Shown: in pieces, positions 38,552 to 50,215 of the stretch
Position numbering within the stretch: position 1 is the stretch's first letter
Layout of the letters: each line of letters opens with the position of its first letter
Assembly: GCA_027886175.1 (NCBI GenBank)
Contig: JAJNNQ010000075.1
Span: 8,225,001-8,289,000, forward strand
Direction of reading: 5' to 3'
DNA length: 64,000 nucleotides
Origin: Phylloscopus collybita
Taxonomy: Eukaryota; Chordata; Aves; Passeriformes; Phylloscopidae
Program-made: the position numbers and the translations under genes
Notes under the pieces: generated by a model
Databases searched by the model: none
The model's input: the letters and a program-made list of their open reading frames with translations, nothing else
What the model was told of the DNA's origin: nothing

Positions 38552-39892
38552 TGTTGGGGATTCAGCCCAGGCAGTGACTAAGTTCAACACAGGTGCTCTC
38601 TCATTTCTCCACCACCCTCCACCACTTCACAGAATCACAGAATCACTGCGTTGGAAGAGACCTTCAAGATCATAGAGTCCAATATATTCCCTGACACCTC
38701 AACTAAACCATGGCACTGAGTGCCACATCCAGTGTCTTGTAAACACATCCAGGGATGGCGACTCCACCACCTCCCCAGGCAGGCAATTCCAGTACTTTAT
38801 CTCTCTTTCTGTAAAAACTTTTTCCTAATATCCAACCTGTATTTCCCTTGACACACCTTGAGACTGTGTCCTCTCGTTCTGTCAGTTGCTGCCTGGAGAA
38901 AGAGACCAACCCCCAGCTGACCACAACCACCCTTCAGGATGTAGTAAAGAGTTATATGATCACCTCTGAGTCTCCTCTTCTCCAGGCTAAACAACCCCAG
39001 CTCCCTCCCAGTCGTTCCTCACAGGGTTTATGTTCCAAGCCCCTCACCAGCCTCATTGCCTTCTCTGGACGCGCTCAAGTGTCTCACTGTCCTTCCTGAA
39101 CTGAGTGGCCCAAAACTGGACACAGCACTCCAGGTGTGGCCTCACCAGTGCTGAGTACAAGGGAAGAATGACCTCCCTGCTCCTGCTGGCCACACCATTC
39201 CTGATCCAGGCCAGGATGCCTTGGCCACCAGGGCACACTGCTGGCTCGTGTTCAGCTGCTGTCACCAGAACCCCCAGGTCCCTTTCTGCCTGGGCACTGT
39301 CCAGCCACACCATCCCCAGCCTGTAACACCACAGGAGGTTATTGTGGCCAAAATGCAGGGCTGACTGCAGCTGGACTTAGAAAACATCACTAAACTTGTG
39401 GGGTGGGGGGGAGAATCAGAAAAAAAGATAAAAGATAACAGTTTAATAGTTGCAATAAAATAAATCAGAACTAAGACTAAGAATGAAATGGGGAAAGAGA
39501 GGAATAAGACTCAGGACAAGTAATGCCCTATCTATTAGTAGGTGAGCTATCAATTGCTCACCACCTACTGACCAATGCCCAGCCCATCCCTGAGCTGTGA
39601 TCAGTCCCTTCCAGCCATCTCCCTCCTCTACACTATGACATTCTAGGGTGTGGAATATCCCTTTGGCCAGTTCAGGTCACCTCTGCTGGCCGTGTTCCCT
39701 CCTGGCTTCTGGTGCAGCTGCTCACTGGCAGAACCCAGGACACTGAGAAGTCCTTGGCTCAGGGAAGTCACTGCTCAGCAGCAACCAAAACATCAATGTG
39801 TTACCATTGTTATTCTCATACTGAATCCGAAACACAGCACGGCACCAAATCTCTGGAAGAAAATGAAGTCAGTCCCAGATGAATCCAGGATG
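38552..39892 (-). mobile_element. ERV LTR interrupted by a CR1 insertion
   Basis: The left piece (38552-38626) starts TGTTGGGGATTCAGCCCAGG and continues GTGACTAAG...CTCTCTCATTTCTCCACC, the worn equivalent of the family's left edge (CATGGTTTAGCCCC...CTAAGCACC...CACTCCCCC). The right piece (about 39400-39892) starts TGGGGTGGGGGGGAGAATC, which is where the intact copies continue (TGGGATGGGGGAGAAAATC), and runs to CAGATGAATCCAGGATG. The two pieces add up to about 570 bp, close to the 585-586 bp of the intact copies. Orientation is minus by comparison. No clean 5-bp duplication is left, consistent with age. Confidence 0.82.
38627..39399 (-). mobile_element. CR1 LINE inserted in an LTR
   Basis: The left edge TCACAGAATCACAGAATCAC is the reverse complement of the CR1 3' terminus. 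Minus-strand peptides of the ORF2 C-terminus are well preserved between 39313 and 38797: ERDLGVLVTAAEHEPAVC, SREVILPLYSALVRPHLECC, ETLERVQRRQ, then FSLEKRRLRGDHI and DRTRGHSLKVCQGKYRLDIR. Homology runs to GCTGGACTTAGAAAACATCA near 39399. The order and spacing match CR1 ORF2 followed by the 3' untranslated region, with frame breaks. It is one of the best-preserved CR1 copies in the window and sits inside the LTR 38552-39892. Confidence 0.94.
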
Positions 39893-40118
39893 GAAGACCA
39901 CATCATTAGTCAGAAAAATGAGCATCTTTTCTAAGGCTAAAGAAGCCTTCTTAAAAAACATATGCAAATTTTGTGTAAATAAAACAATATAAGACAGATC
40001 TTGTCCAAGTAAGACAGATGCCAGGTCTGGTGTAATTCTGAAATGAGGAAAGCCAAGGGAAGCTCAGAAAAGTGGCAAAGTAAATGACAATAATAGCACT
40101 AAGATGTAATCCACAACA

Positions 40119-40190
40119 GAAAAACAAACAAACAAAACCCCCCACAAAACAAACAAACGAACAAAAACCCAAAAACAAAAACAAAACCAC
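40119..40190. repeat. (AAAC)n/(AAAAC)n low-complexity tract
   Basis: About 70 bp of CAAA and CAAAA units broken by short C runs. Confidence 0.85.
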
Positions 40191-42292
40191 ATACAGGAAC
40201 ACAGGATCCAAGAAACTAATGAAAAGAGAAGGGCCATAACTGAGTTTAAAGCAAAAGTAAAGGAATTTAATGTTCTTTTCAAGCAGTCTTTACGGCAGAT
40301 AAAACTTTAGGAAATTTTTACACCTATGTGCTATTTGTATCACTCTTCCACTACTTTAAGGTCTCTGAAGACTTAAAAGAACTTCAAGGTCTCAAGTGGA
40401 GCAGTAAATAAGCTATCATAGCTGCATTTTATCCAGGATCAGAATGAAATGTAGTGTGAAAAAGGTGACTTACCTATGCACCCACTACCTTTCTCCCCAA
40501 AAAATCCCCAGCTTTCCAATGCAGAATCAGCAGGATTTTATGACCCTTGATCTCCACCTTTCCCCAGAGTTCCTTCTTTTATCCTGGTGGCTTTTTACCA
40601 CACCTTTCTGGGGCTTTAAGCAATCCTCTCTTCTTCTAAAAACCTATATTGCAGCCATCATTCCTCCTAATTTCCCACCTTTCTTATTTTTATTTCCCTT
40701 GTCCATCTTGTCCATCCAGTGTTTTCTGGAGGTTTCAAGTCATTCCTTTCTAAAAAAAACCTCATTTTCAACATACCAGCAAGAGACTTGTGGTTTTTTT
40801 CCTGTTCTTCACTAGAAATCTGCATTAGATATTGAAGCTCTCAGTGATGATGATGTCTCCTTTCAGGATTTGCCATCCTGGCAAAAGGAAGGATGGAAAG
40901 TGATACCATAGGTCTAAAAGAAACATTACGAATAATACAAATATTTACACGTGCTGAGGATGTAGTTGTTTTCAAAATACAGTTTCACATTTTAGAGAAT
41001 AATTTTCCAGCTTTAGTCATACACATGTTAAGCATCAAACTTCATCTTCTTCACTAGTCCAGCATGAGAGATAGATAGGTTATTTCTGAGGACAGTTGAC
41101 CACATACCAAAAGAGGAGGCTGATAAAGGCATTTTATTGAGCAAGGCTGATTCTGCTGGTTTTGTGGTGACAATGCATTCTGCAGAGGCTCACAGGACTA
41201 AAACCAATAGTTCTTTGTGCTGATTTCCTATGAAGCTATTAAAAAGAAATTAACATAATTGGTTTGAAATTTCACTAAAATTAGTGTGACTTCAAAGGGA
41301 AAACAAAACTGTTTGGATTTGGAGATTTATTTTCCTAATTTGAACCATTTTGTTAACCCTAAATTAAAAGAAAGGTGGGGGGAGAAGTGTATCCTGTTTT
41401 CATACTTTTTCTTTCATTTTGTAGATATCAGGGATCAAATTCGGAGCTGAGAAATACCCTTGCAGGAAACAAATGAAGTGACAGAAGAGTGGGAGGATAA
41501 GAGTTGTTATCCAAAATGTTCCTGACACCATCACACCCCTTCAAGTGTTTGTTAAATAATATATTATTAGTACATGCAGCCTGGGAAAACGTCATTCTGA
41601 ACAGATGCTGCAGAGAAGGCAAATGTGATCAGGGTGATAAGGCAACAGGCTGGGCTCTAACCACCACCCTGTAGCAAAACCTGTCAGTCCCAGCTGCCCT
41701 TGGAAATAATTTAGTACTTTCCATCTGCAGCCTCAGTATATTACAGTTCCAAGTGCAGCTTTATGAGGAGCACCAGTTCAGCAAAGATTTCTGATGCCCT
41801 CTGCAACAATTGTCAGTGCACTCTCTTGCCATCTTTCATTTGCCCTGGCAGGCTGTCATGCTACATTTCAAGATGGCCAACACCTTAGACACCCAAAGTC
41901 CTTGATGACCTTAATACCTGGTCTGAGGCAAATACCAGTAATGATCTGAATCCAGCTCGTGTGTCTGTCTCTGTAAAATCTGTCGGTCTGGATGTGGTGT
42001 GTGAAATACTAAAGCTGATTCTGAAAAGACATCAGTCTGAGGTGTGAAATTTGCCCACTCACTACAAAAGGGCATCATGCTTTACTGCATATTACAGACT
42101 TTTTAGAAGTTTAGGCAAGAATAAGAGTTTAAACCCTCTAACAACACCGGTAAAACTGTGCCAGACACACAGATTTTAGCATCTTCAAGCAAGTTTGTTT
42201 GGATCAGAGACAATGGACATAGGGAGGACAAACGATCCCAGTAGATGGATGCCAGCTATAAAACAGGTTTGCCCTGAACATTTGGACTTTTG

Positions 42293-42319
42293 TGCAGGTG
42301 AACTTAGAGTTCACCTGCA
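42293..42319. repeat. Perfect 12-bp palindrome with 3-nt centre
   Basis: TGCAGGTGAACT and AGTTCACCTGCA are exact reverse complements around TAG. Each arm contains CAGGTG/CACCTG, an E-box of the kind bound by SNAIL/ZEB-type and some bHLH factors, so the site presents two E-boxes in mirror arrangement. A TATA-like CTATAAAAC lies 29 bp upstream (42256-42264). Whether it is a regulatory site is inference only. Confidence 0.8.
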
Positions 42320-44522
42320 AAGAGGAAGACAGTCTTTCAGTACCAGCTATGGTATATGCAGGGAGAGAGAAAGGGTGAGAAGTTGTCTTTAGGCAGGTGG
42401 ATGTATTTTTTCTTTTTTTAAACTTTTCTATAGCTTTGCAGGTGTGCCTGGTTTGGTTTAGTAAACATATTCTGTTTAATTTCCCTCTGGCTTGAATTAA
42501 GTATGATTTTTGGAGTGACTGTAATTGGCTACAAGATGGTACTTGATACCTCCAGCTGTGGTGCTTAGGGTCTGGGAGTTATTCGACTCCTGTCTCCATC
42601 CAAAGAATGCACATTGAAACTGCACAAGGTATTTTGGGAAATGGAAATTTGGTCTCCTTGGAGAGTTTCTTCCAGTGAGTACTGACAACCAGAAGAGTAT
42701 TCTGATGTTTAGCAAGACAGCAAGAAGAACCAGTGGTTTCAAGGTTTAGACTTTGTGGTAAAGAGAGGCCAGGAAAGCTGAGGCAGCTAATTAGGGACTT
42801 GTTTTCTAAAATTACGTGGCCAGTCTAAACAGAAGGATTTGAATGTAAAATCTCATAGAATGCTTCAGGAAATCTTCATTAAAACTTTCTAGTCTGGCTA
42901 GAAAGTCTGCAGTGGGTCAGCCCACAGTATCTATGTCAGCTAAAGATGGGATTTTATCATCAACATCAGCATATTAGTAAAAAACCCTATTATAGACCTT
43001 CAAGAATTAGTGGTTTAGTACTTTTTGTTACTGTTACATATGGTTTGGTGGTTTGTGACAGCTCCTGACCAGAACATATGGATGCAGACCTTCTTGCTGG
43101 TGCTGAGAGGGAAGTATTTGAATCACTTCACTGCTGATACCTCCCCACCTCAGACCTACCCAAAATTCCTGCCACTTCCTGCCACTCCTTCTTTGTCCAG
43201 CTACCTCCCATCACAGTACCTCCTTTTGAACTCTGTTTTTACAACATTATCTCAGATTTTCAGCCTCATACTTAAGGTAGGCCTCAAGCTAGACCTCTAT
43301 TGCTCTTAGATATGAAAGAGTGAAGCCCTACATTGGCTGGAAGTTTAATTTGCTCTGAATAATATACTAAAGAAAGTTCTTGATATTTGCTTTTAGCTAC
43401 ATTTTTTTGTCCAAAAGAGCATCTTCATTTCTTCCCCTTCCTTCTCTTGTGTAACAGTCAAACATCTTCAGGCAGAAAATGCTTTCAGATGCACTTGACA
43501 ATAACAGAGGTTTTATCTCATTAGAAAGAATAAAATATCAGTAGATACATTGGAGAGCAAAATATGATTTAATAGCTTATATCAAAGTCCAGTGATGCCA
43601 GTGAAAACATCCCTGCGGAAAGACTGCAAGAGAAAAGGCAAGTAGATTTGAAGGCCATCAAATCAAAGGTCCCAGATATCAAATTTAGGTGATTTCTTTG
43701 GAAACAGCTTAGCATAAAGTTAAATACACCTCCACACATAAACAAACGTTCCCACAGTCTTACATAAGCTTGGGTTTGGTCCAAGAACAGGGGAAAAGAG
43801 AAGAATCTTAGAATAACCCTTTTGTCTTTTTTAGAATTTTTACTTATCTTTCTTTACATCTGTGCTTCTTCCTGATAAGAGAAGTTTTCATTTTTATTGC
43901 TTGTTGATGTGCAATTTTTCTGCCTGAGATCATTCACAGAGAACATAAAAGAAGGACTTTTTTGATCCTGACTTCAGAGGAAAAATCAGCAACATATTGA
44001 GAAGGAGAGTTAAGAATTACAGGAACAGAGGAGAGAGAGCAGGCTGGTGCTCTGCACTGTGACTATTGTGTCTCAACTCTATTCCTTGGGCAAGGTACAA
44101 ACATGGAACAATTCAACCACACATTGAAGAAACCTCCACTTTCTGTTAACCATTTTGATAGTATAACAATATACTGTGGAGAAGCACGTGCTGCTAAGAG
44201 GTATCCAGAATTATCAGTAAGGTTTATGTCATTTTCCCACAGACAAGTACAAGTTTACTTGTTATTCCACAATCACTTGTCAGAGCTGTCACTTGTCCTG
44301 TCACTTCTGATTGCCTCTCTATCAGTCCCAGAGTTATTTGACATGGCCCCAGGCAAAAAAGCCCAGTGGCAAAAATATCAATGGCTTCACAAGGAACCTG
44401 GAATGCCAATCACTTTGTGGTACATATTCTTCATAATCTCAGATTAAAAGACACAAATTTAAATTTAAAAATAGCGTATGTACCTCAGCTTTTGGAGCAC
44501 AACCATTGTGAAAAAATTGAAA

Positions 44523-44555
44523 TTTTGTTTTGTTTTGTTTTGTTTTGTTTTGTTT
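44523..44555 (+). repeat. (TTTTG)n pentanucleotide repeat
   Basis: Six near-perfect TTTTG units. No retrotransposon body is attached. Confidence 0.9.
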
Positions 44556-46492
44556 CCCAACATTTAGCAGTTTTATTGGTAGCTGCCACTAACTGAAATA
44601 TTTTATATTCCATCTGCTTGGTATTCAGCCTAATAGAGAGAGCAGAAACCAATGTCAGGACAGTGCAGCATTCAACCTTTGCTCTCAAAATAGTTGTAAT
44701 ACACTGAGTACTTCTCTACATCCTTCTCTACAGGCAGAAGAGAAGGCATCCTTCTCTACTTTTCTTCCAGTTGCAGAAACCTTGCATCCCACTGCATTGC
44801 TCCTCATATGCACTTCAGATAATAATGTTTGTGGGGTTTGGGTACTTTACTAACTATTAGTGCTCCTTTTAGTTTTATTATCTCATTTTTACCTTTCTTG
44901 GAAGCCAAGGATGTTCCTGCAAAGGATTTTTATTCCCAACTGAGCACTGCCCAAAATCTCTCCTCTGTGGTGGAGGCAGTTTGATGTGGGTGCCAAGGAG
45001 AACCTTTCTTATTCTGAGGAAAGTTGCTTTTGTCCTCTGCAAATTTAACATTTTAAATGCCTTCTCATATCTATCATCAGCCCATCATGATCTTGCACAT
45101 CTTGCAACTGCATTTTGTTGAGATGGTTATTTGACAATTTCCACGTCTTCTAATGATGTTTACAACAGTGAGGACTCAAGTGAATTCAGTGCCCATTCAC
45201 AGCCTTGTTGCAAAATTCCCTAGAGAGCTGCATTTTCTTCTGAGATAATAGTTTTTGAGATCCTCCACAGTGTGCATCTGAAAGTTCTTCAACTTTTCTC
45301 TGTGTATCATTTCTTAGTCCTGCAATTTTTCCATTGTCATATCTGATGGGATTATGTGCAGCAAGGTATGACAGCATCTTAACATTAGAAATTTCACAGA
45401 GCTGTTCAATAATATCTTTTGTGCCTGTTTCTACACGCAGGTATAGCCTGTCATGGATTTTCTGTGATGCTTACAGTTTTCTTTTACAAAGTCTTATTTA
45501 TTATTTCAGCTGCTAATTCAATGTTGATATTTGTCTGGCTGTGGAGAGGTGTGATGTGCTGTGAGTGAAATCTCATTGCAGAGTAAATTGTACATTCTGA
45601 CTGCCAGTAAACTGCAGTTTATTCTCTGAAAAAGGAAGGTCTGGGATAGCAGGCCTTGTGGGAAATCCCCACTGCTCTGCCTGTGATGGCTGTTCTGACA
45701 CTCTCACAAATTCCTTCCTTTGCAGAAACCAGAGTAAGAGTTTGCAACACTGAAGCAGCGAAAGAAGTAACTAGTCACAATACTTGCTTCTGCTTTGTTC
45801 TGTGCTCTGTGGGTGCACAGTGCACCATATTACATCTTCCTCCTGATTTCCTTGCTTTTTACAGCTTTTATGAAACCTGGAGAAAATATTGAAAACTATT
45901 GGAGGAACTAGAGTTTGTATGGAAGTAAAATCTGTCTTTGTCCTCCTCATGGCTCTGAAGACAGTCCTTGCATATCTCCAAGCCCCACTCAGTCACCATG
46001 CAGGGTCACTTGCCCGTGTACACAGAAGCAGTTTCAGTTGGCATTGCTGCTTTCCAGGTCTGTGCTGCACATTAGATTGTGTGAAAGTAGCAATATCCAC
46101 ATTTCCTCCTTGCTCAGGCATCACCTAAACCACTCAGTGTATATTGCCTAAAAAGAAAATGATAGGAAAGTGTGAATATTTTTTTATCATTTTCTTTTAC
46201 CTGCTTGACTGCGTAGTCTTTGTCCAGAGTGAGGATTCAGCTTTGTATGGCAGAGGATCCCAAATATCATTCTGCAATAGCTGCCAAAACAATCTGGTCT
46301 AGGGAATTTTGGCTTTTCTACCCTGCTAATTCTAGTAGAGTGGACAAGACAGTGGAGGTTATGTGCCACATGCTGCCTCTGCTGTTTCCAATTCCAGACA
46401 CCAGTGTTATCATCTTCAACTCTGTGCAGGAGACACAAATGCTCTTTACCAAAATCTAATTCCATATGATCTGCTCAGATATATATCCATCT

Positions 46493-46613
46493 ATATAGAT
46501 AGATATAGATATATAGATAGATACATAGAGATATATAGAGATAGAGATAGAGATAGAGATAGAGATAGAGATAGAGATAGAGATAGAGATAGATAGATAG
46601 AGATAGAGATATG
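46493..46613 (+). repeat. (AGATAG)n / GATA microsatellite
   Basis: About 120 bp. It begins with degenerate GATA, TATATAGA and ATACATAGAG units, becomes a nearly perfect hexanucleotide array (AGATAG repeated about ten times), and then falls back to GATA units. The same array gives the repetitive Asp/Arg frame on the plus strand and the Leu/Tyr frame on the minus strand, neither of which is a gene. Confidence 0.92.
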
Positions 46614-47492
46614 TACACCAGTGTTATCCAAGATAATGGGCACTTGCTCTCCTTATCAAACAACTTCCAATGACCAATTATTGCCAGTGTCTGTCTCTGG
46701 TTCGAAACATCCCAGTTTTGCCTTGAGAGACATTTCTTCAGTCTGAGACTTTGGCACTGGTCTCATTTAATTCTATCTAGACAAATACACAGCTTCCTTA
46801 CCCTGCAGTAGATATACTTCCATTTATCCAACTTGTGAAATCATTCATAGTGTTAAAAGGGATTTTTTTGTGTCCATTAATTTCCATTGGACCATTATTG
46901 CAAACAGATATTGCATTAAGTGAAGAGCATCATACAGGAACCCTGCAAGGCAGGTAAAACTTTTCTGGTAACCAGTAACCAAATCTGCTGAAAAATTTCA
47001 CAATGCACTGTTTGAGCTCAGCATTTTTCCATTTTCTGTCATCTTCTATTTCTTCCTGAATAGCCTGTATCAGATTTAGTGCTGATAAGCTGATGCATCC
47101 ATGAGTTGCAGTTAACAGAATCAGCAGAAATTTTAGCCTTCATCTCTTCTTTGGCATTCTGCTCTGATTTTGCATTATCAAAGTAATTGTATGATTGGTC
47201 ACACTATATATTAATGTAAATTTCTTGATTTCCATATGGCTCTTTTCTCTGATCAGAGCTGAGTTATTCAACATACTGGATTTGTAACTGATGTCTCTAA
47301 CACTGAGCTGTTTCTGATGCCTGGGTTTGCTTCTCCTCCTGGTGTCAGCTGCACAAAGAAGGACAGTTGGTTTTGTAATTTTTATTGAATAAATGAAATT
47401 AATATTAAGGTTAAATTGTTTCCTTAAAAGTACTATCTACTTTCTTCTTATAAGATATTTTTTAGTTAGGCTTTAATATTAAAGAAAATAGC

Positions 47493-47512
47493 AAAAAAAA
47501 AAAAAAAAAAAA
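47493..47512 (+). repeat. Poly(A) tract, 20 nt
   Basis: An uninterrupted A run in AT-rich DNA; no retrotransposon body precedes it. Confidence 0.85.
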
Positions 47513-49620
47513 TATTTGCAAGTGGAATATGTAGGGTATTTCCTGCACTATTTCCTAAATGCTTTTTCACATTCTGGTGCTCCTATGGATTTCTGCTGCT
47601 GGTATGTGTTAGCCTCATTTCAGGTTTCCACCCTGAGACCAGGTAAATGCCTGCTCATTTTCACTAATCATTTGAAATATGAGTTCTGTTCCTACTCTTG
47701 TACAGCCCTGTGGGCTTAGAAAAGGTGGTTTTGGGTCCCCAAACATTTGTACTAAAACCTTTTGTTTGTTCTACTAAACACTCTGAAATACATTGATATG
47801 TTTCTATCTTCTTCCATTCTCATAGATTCAAAATTTTATATTCACGTAATGCCTTGTGGACTGGCAAATATTTTTGGAAATTTCCTAATTACCCGAATTT
47901 AAGCATACTGCAGAGTTATTCTATTAGAATATTTCAGGTCCTTATTATACCTCTCTGTAGTCTGGTAACATTCTTGTAATTTTATCATTACAATCATAGG
48001 ATTTGATTTTAAAGGATTGATTTCAGTGTGGTTAAAGATAAAAAATTTTTAGTCTGCTATGAGTAATATTTTCATTGTGTTGGAGGAAATTATCTTCTTA
48101 CCTATTCTTTTTGGAGAAAACTTTATCATTTTTTAACTCCTGGATTCTGATTTTCCATCATGCTAGCATTATATTTAGGATTTAACAAAGGTGAAAAGAA
48201 ATCAGGTCTGATATTTTTTTCCATTCCTTCTTCCTTATATGGTTCTGTGTCTCTTATATGTACTTTTTAGAGAACTGTTCCCTAAGGATTTAATTGCAAT
48301 GACTGTCCATAAACACTGCGGTTGATGTGCATTAATCTTAAATAAATAATAAAATAATAAAACTGAGGGCATCACTTCTCTCATGTGTTGTGTAAGGTTG
48401 AATTGCAGACCCCAGCTGCCTCCTGAGGTCCTGATTGTAGCCCAGAGACATCTCATCCACTCCCTGGGATGTGCAACCAGCTCTCAGGACGTGCCCTGCT
48501 CAGAGGAAGGAGAAGCTGTCTCACATGCCAGGGGAAGAAAGGGCAGCCCTTGATTCCAGCAGTTTCAACATCAGGATTCTGGTGAAACAAAGCTGCCTGT
48601 GCCCACAGATGAGGCTTGGTTGTTTTTTTTTTCCTTCTGGAAAAGGTAAAGGCAGGGGCACTAAAGCAGGCATGGCTGTTCACAGCTGGGCTGATTGCTG
48701 GAAATCTCACTGCTCCTCAGCTTCCCCAGGGTTCCCATTCCAGTGGAGCAGTGGTTGTTCCCATCCCAAACCATTGTTCTCTGAAGAGTGGGGTCTAACT
48801 GACCATGGAAATGGCTCTGGGGCAAAGGTGTTCTCCCTTTGCAGATTTTTGTCCTGTTCTGGAGGAATGGACTCGAACAGATTTCACTGATTGGTTTACA
48901 ACCAGTTTCTATTTTCAAGCTTTCCTCTAAAACAGAGAGGATGCAAACTTTTCTTTTCCTTTAATGGAAGCTGTAAATATTGTATTGTCACAAGCCTAAG
49001 GTGTTTATGCCTGAAGTTTATAGTTGTGGGCCAAAATCTATGCTTTAAGCCAGTTCTGGCTTATGGAAATGTTCCAGAGGAGAGGAGAATTAACTTTTAC
49101 TATTTTTTTTTTTACCTACATAAACACCTTGAGACATTTTTTTCATATCCACCTGCCCTTCAGAGAGCTGCTAATAACGTAGACAATATAGCATCCTACC
49201 CAGTATCCTCTCAGGATGGTTTTAAATATTGATAATGCAGGGAGAATACATGAAATAGTTAGGCTATTTTCAGAAGCTTAAAATTGAAACCCAAAACCTA
49301 GAAGAAGGAAGCAATTTGGTCTCAGAGTTTAATGACAGAACACAATAGAGACACCTGGATATAAATTCAACTACAATAAGAGACTTATATTTAAAAAAAA
49401 AAAAACCCTTTGCAGGTGTTTCCCTGTTTTCCTAAAATCCTTGTTCTAACTGACATGACTTCTATGGGAATGGAGAACTTAAACTGCTCAAACACTCATC
49501 TAGTTACCTTCTCAGTGAAGGAAGAACAAAAATGGTGAAGGAGTGGGAATGGATAATGGGAAAGGCTTGAAAGCTTGTTATGCAGAGGGTTAGAATGGAA
49601 AATATCAAGTTTTACTCTGG

Positions 49621-50215
49621 TCAGATATCATGGTTTAGCCCCTGCTGGCAACTAAGCACCACACAGTCTCTCAGTCACTCCTCCCCTGCAGCAAGATGAG
49701 GGGAAGAGAAATGGAAGTCTAAAAATGAGAAAACTTGAGGAGTTGAGAGAAGAGCAGTTTAATAATTTAATTTTTTATCTTAATGTTAATATAATATTTT
49801 TAATAATAAATTGTAATGAAAAGGAAAGCCACAAAGATAGAAATCATGTGAAAGACAAGTGATTCAAATAAAAACAGTTGGGCATGACTGACCAACCAAT
49901 GCCCAGCCATCTCCTCAGCAGTGGCCCCTGGTACCAAACTTTGCCCACCTATTACTGCTGAGCATGATGCCAGTATGGAATACCCCTTGGGTCAGTGGGG
50001 GTCAGCTCTCCTGGCTGTGTCCCCTCCCAGCTCCTTGTGCACCTCCAGCCTCCTCGCTGGTGGGGTGGAGTGAGGAGCAGAAAAGCCCTTGGGTATAAAC
50101 CCTGCTCAGCAATAACTGAAACATCTCTGTTTTATCAGCACTCCTTCCAGCACAGCCCCATACTAACTACTATGAAGAAGATTAATTTCGCCCCAGCCAA
50201 AACCAGCACATCAGA
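49621..50215 (-). mobile_element. Solo LTR of an avian endogenous retrovirus, with 5-bp target duplication
   Basis: The LTR spans 49626-50210 (585 bp) and is flanked by TCAGA on both sides (49621-49625 and 50211-50215). Its left edge, TATCATGGTTTAGCCCC, has lost the TG dinucleotide by a single change; the right edge CAGCCAAAACCAGCACA is intact and identical over 17 bases to the copy ending at 23231. Internal landmarks follow in the same order: CTAAGCACCAC, GCAGTTTAATAATTTAATT, GCTGAGCATGATGCC, CCCCTTGGGTCAGTGGGGGTC. Orientation is minus by comparison; the TATA region (CCTATTACTGCTGAGC, near 49950) is mutated. There is no internal retroviral sequence, so it is a solo LTR. Confidence 0.92.

Larger units (their letters stand above)
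39893..49620. other. Non-coding AT-rich DNA, no gene recognised
   Basis: No gene or clear transposon. Simple repeats in it are listed separately, along with the palindrome at 42293-42319. The longer frames (40444-40815, 44103-44447, 48471-48890) have no domain I recognise, no clear splice context, and overlap frames on the other strand. Confidence 0.5.

Noticed and set aside
38797..39313. Reverse-transcriptase-like peptides on the minus strand
   Set aside because: Not a host gene: they are the broken ORF2 C-terminus of the CR1 copy.
40444..40815. Plus-strand frame of 123 codons, Phe/Leu/Ser rich
   Set aside because: Composition follows the local pyrimidine-rich DNA; no domain and no start or splice context.
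46363..46663. Asp/Arg-repeat and Leu/Tyr-repeat frames
   Set aside because: Direct translations of the AGATAG microsatellite on the two strands.
46695..46715. GGTTCGAAA resembling a tRNA T-loop
   Set aside because: No acceptor stem, D-arm or anticodon arm can be built around it.
48471..48890. Plus-strand frame of 139 codons, Cys/Ser rich
   Set aside because: Lies in locally GC-richer DNA with overlapping frames on the opposite strand. No known domain and no conservation evidence; a pyrimidine-rich CCCTTTGCAG acceptor-like site at about 48835-48844 is not enough.
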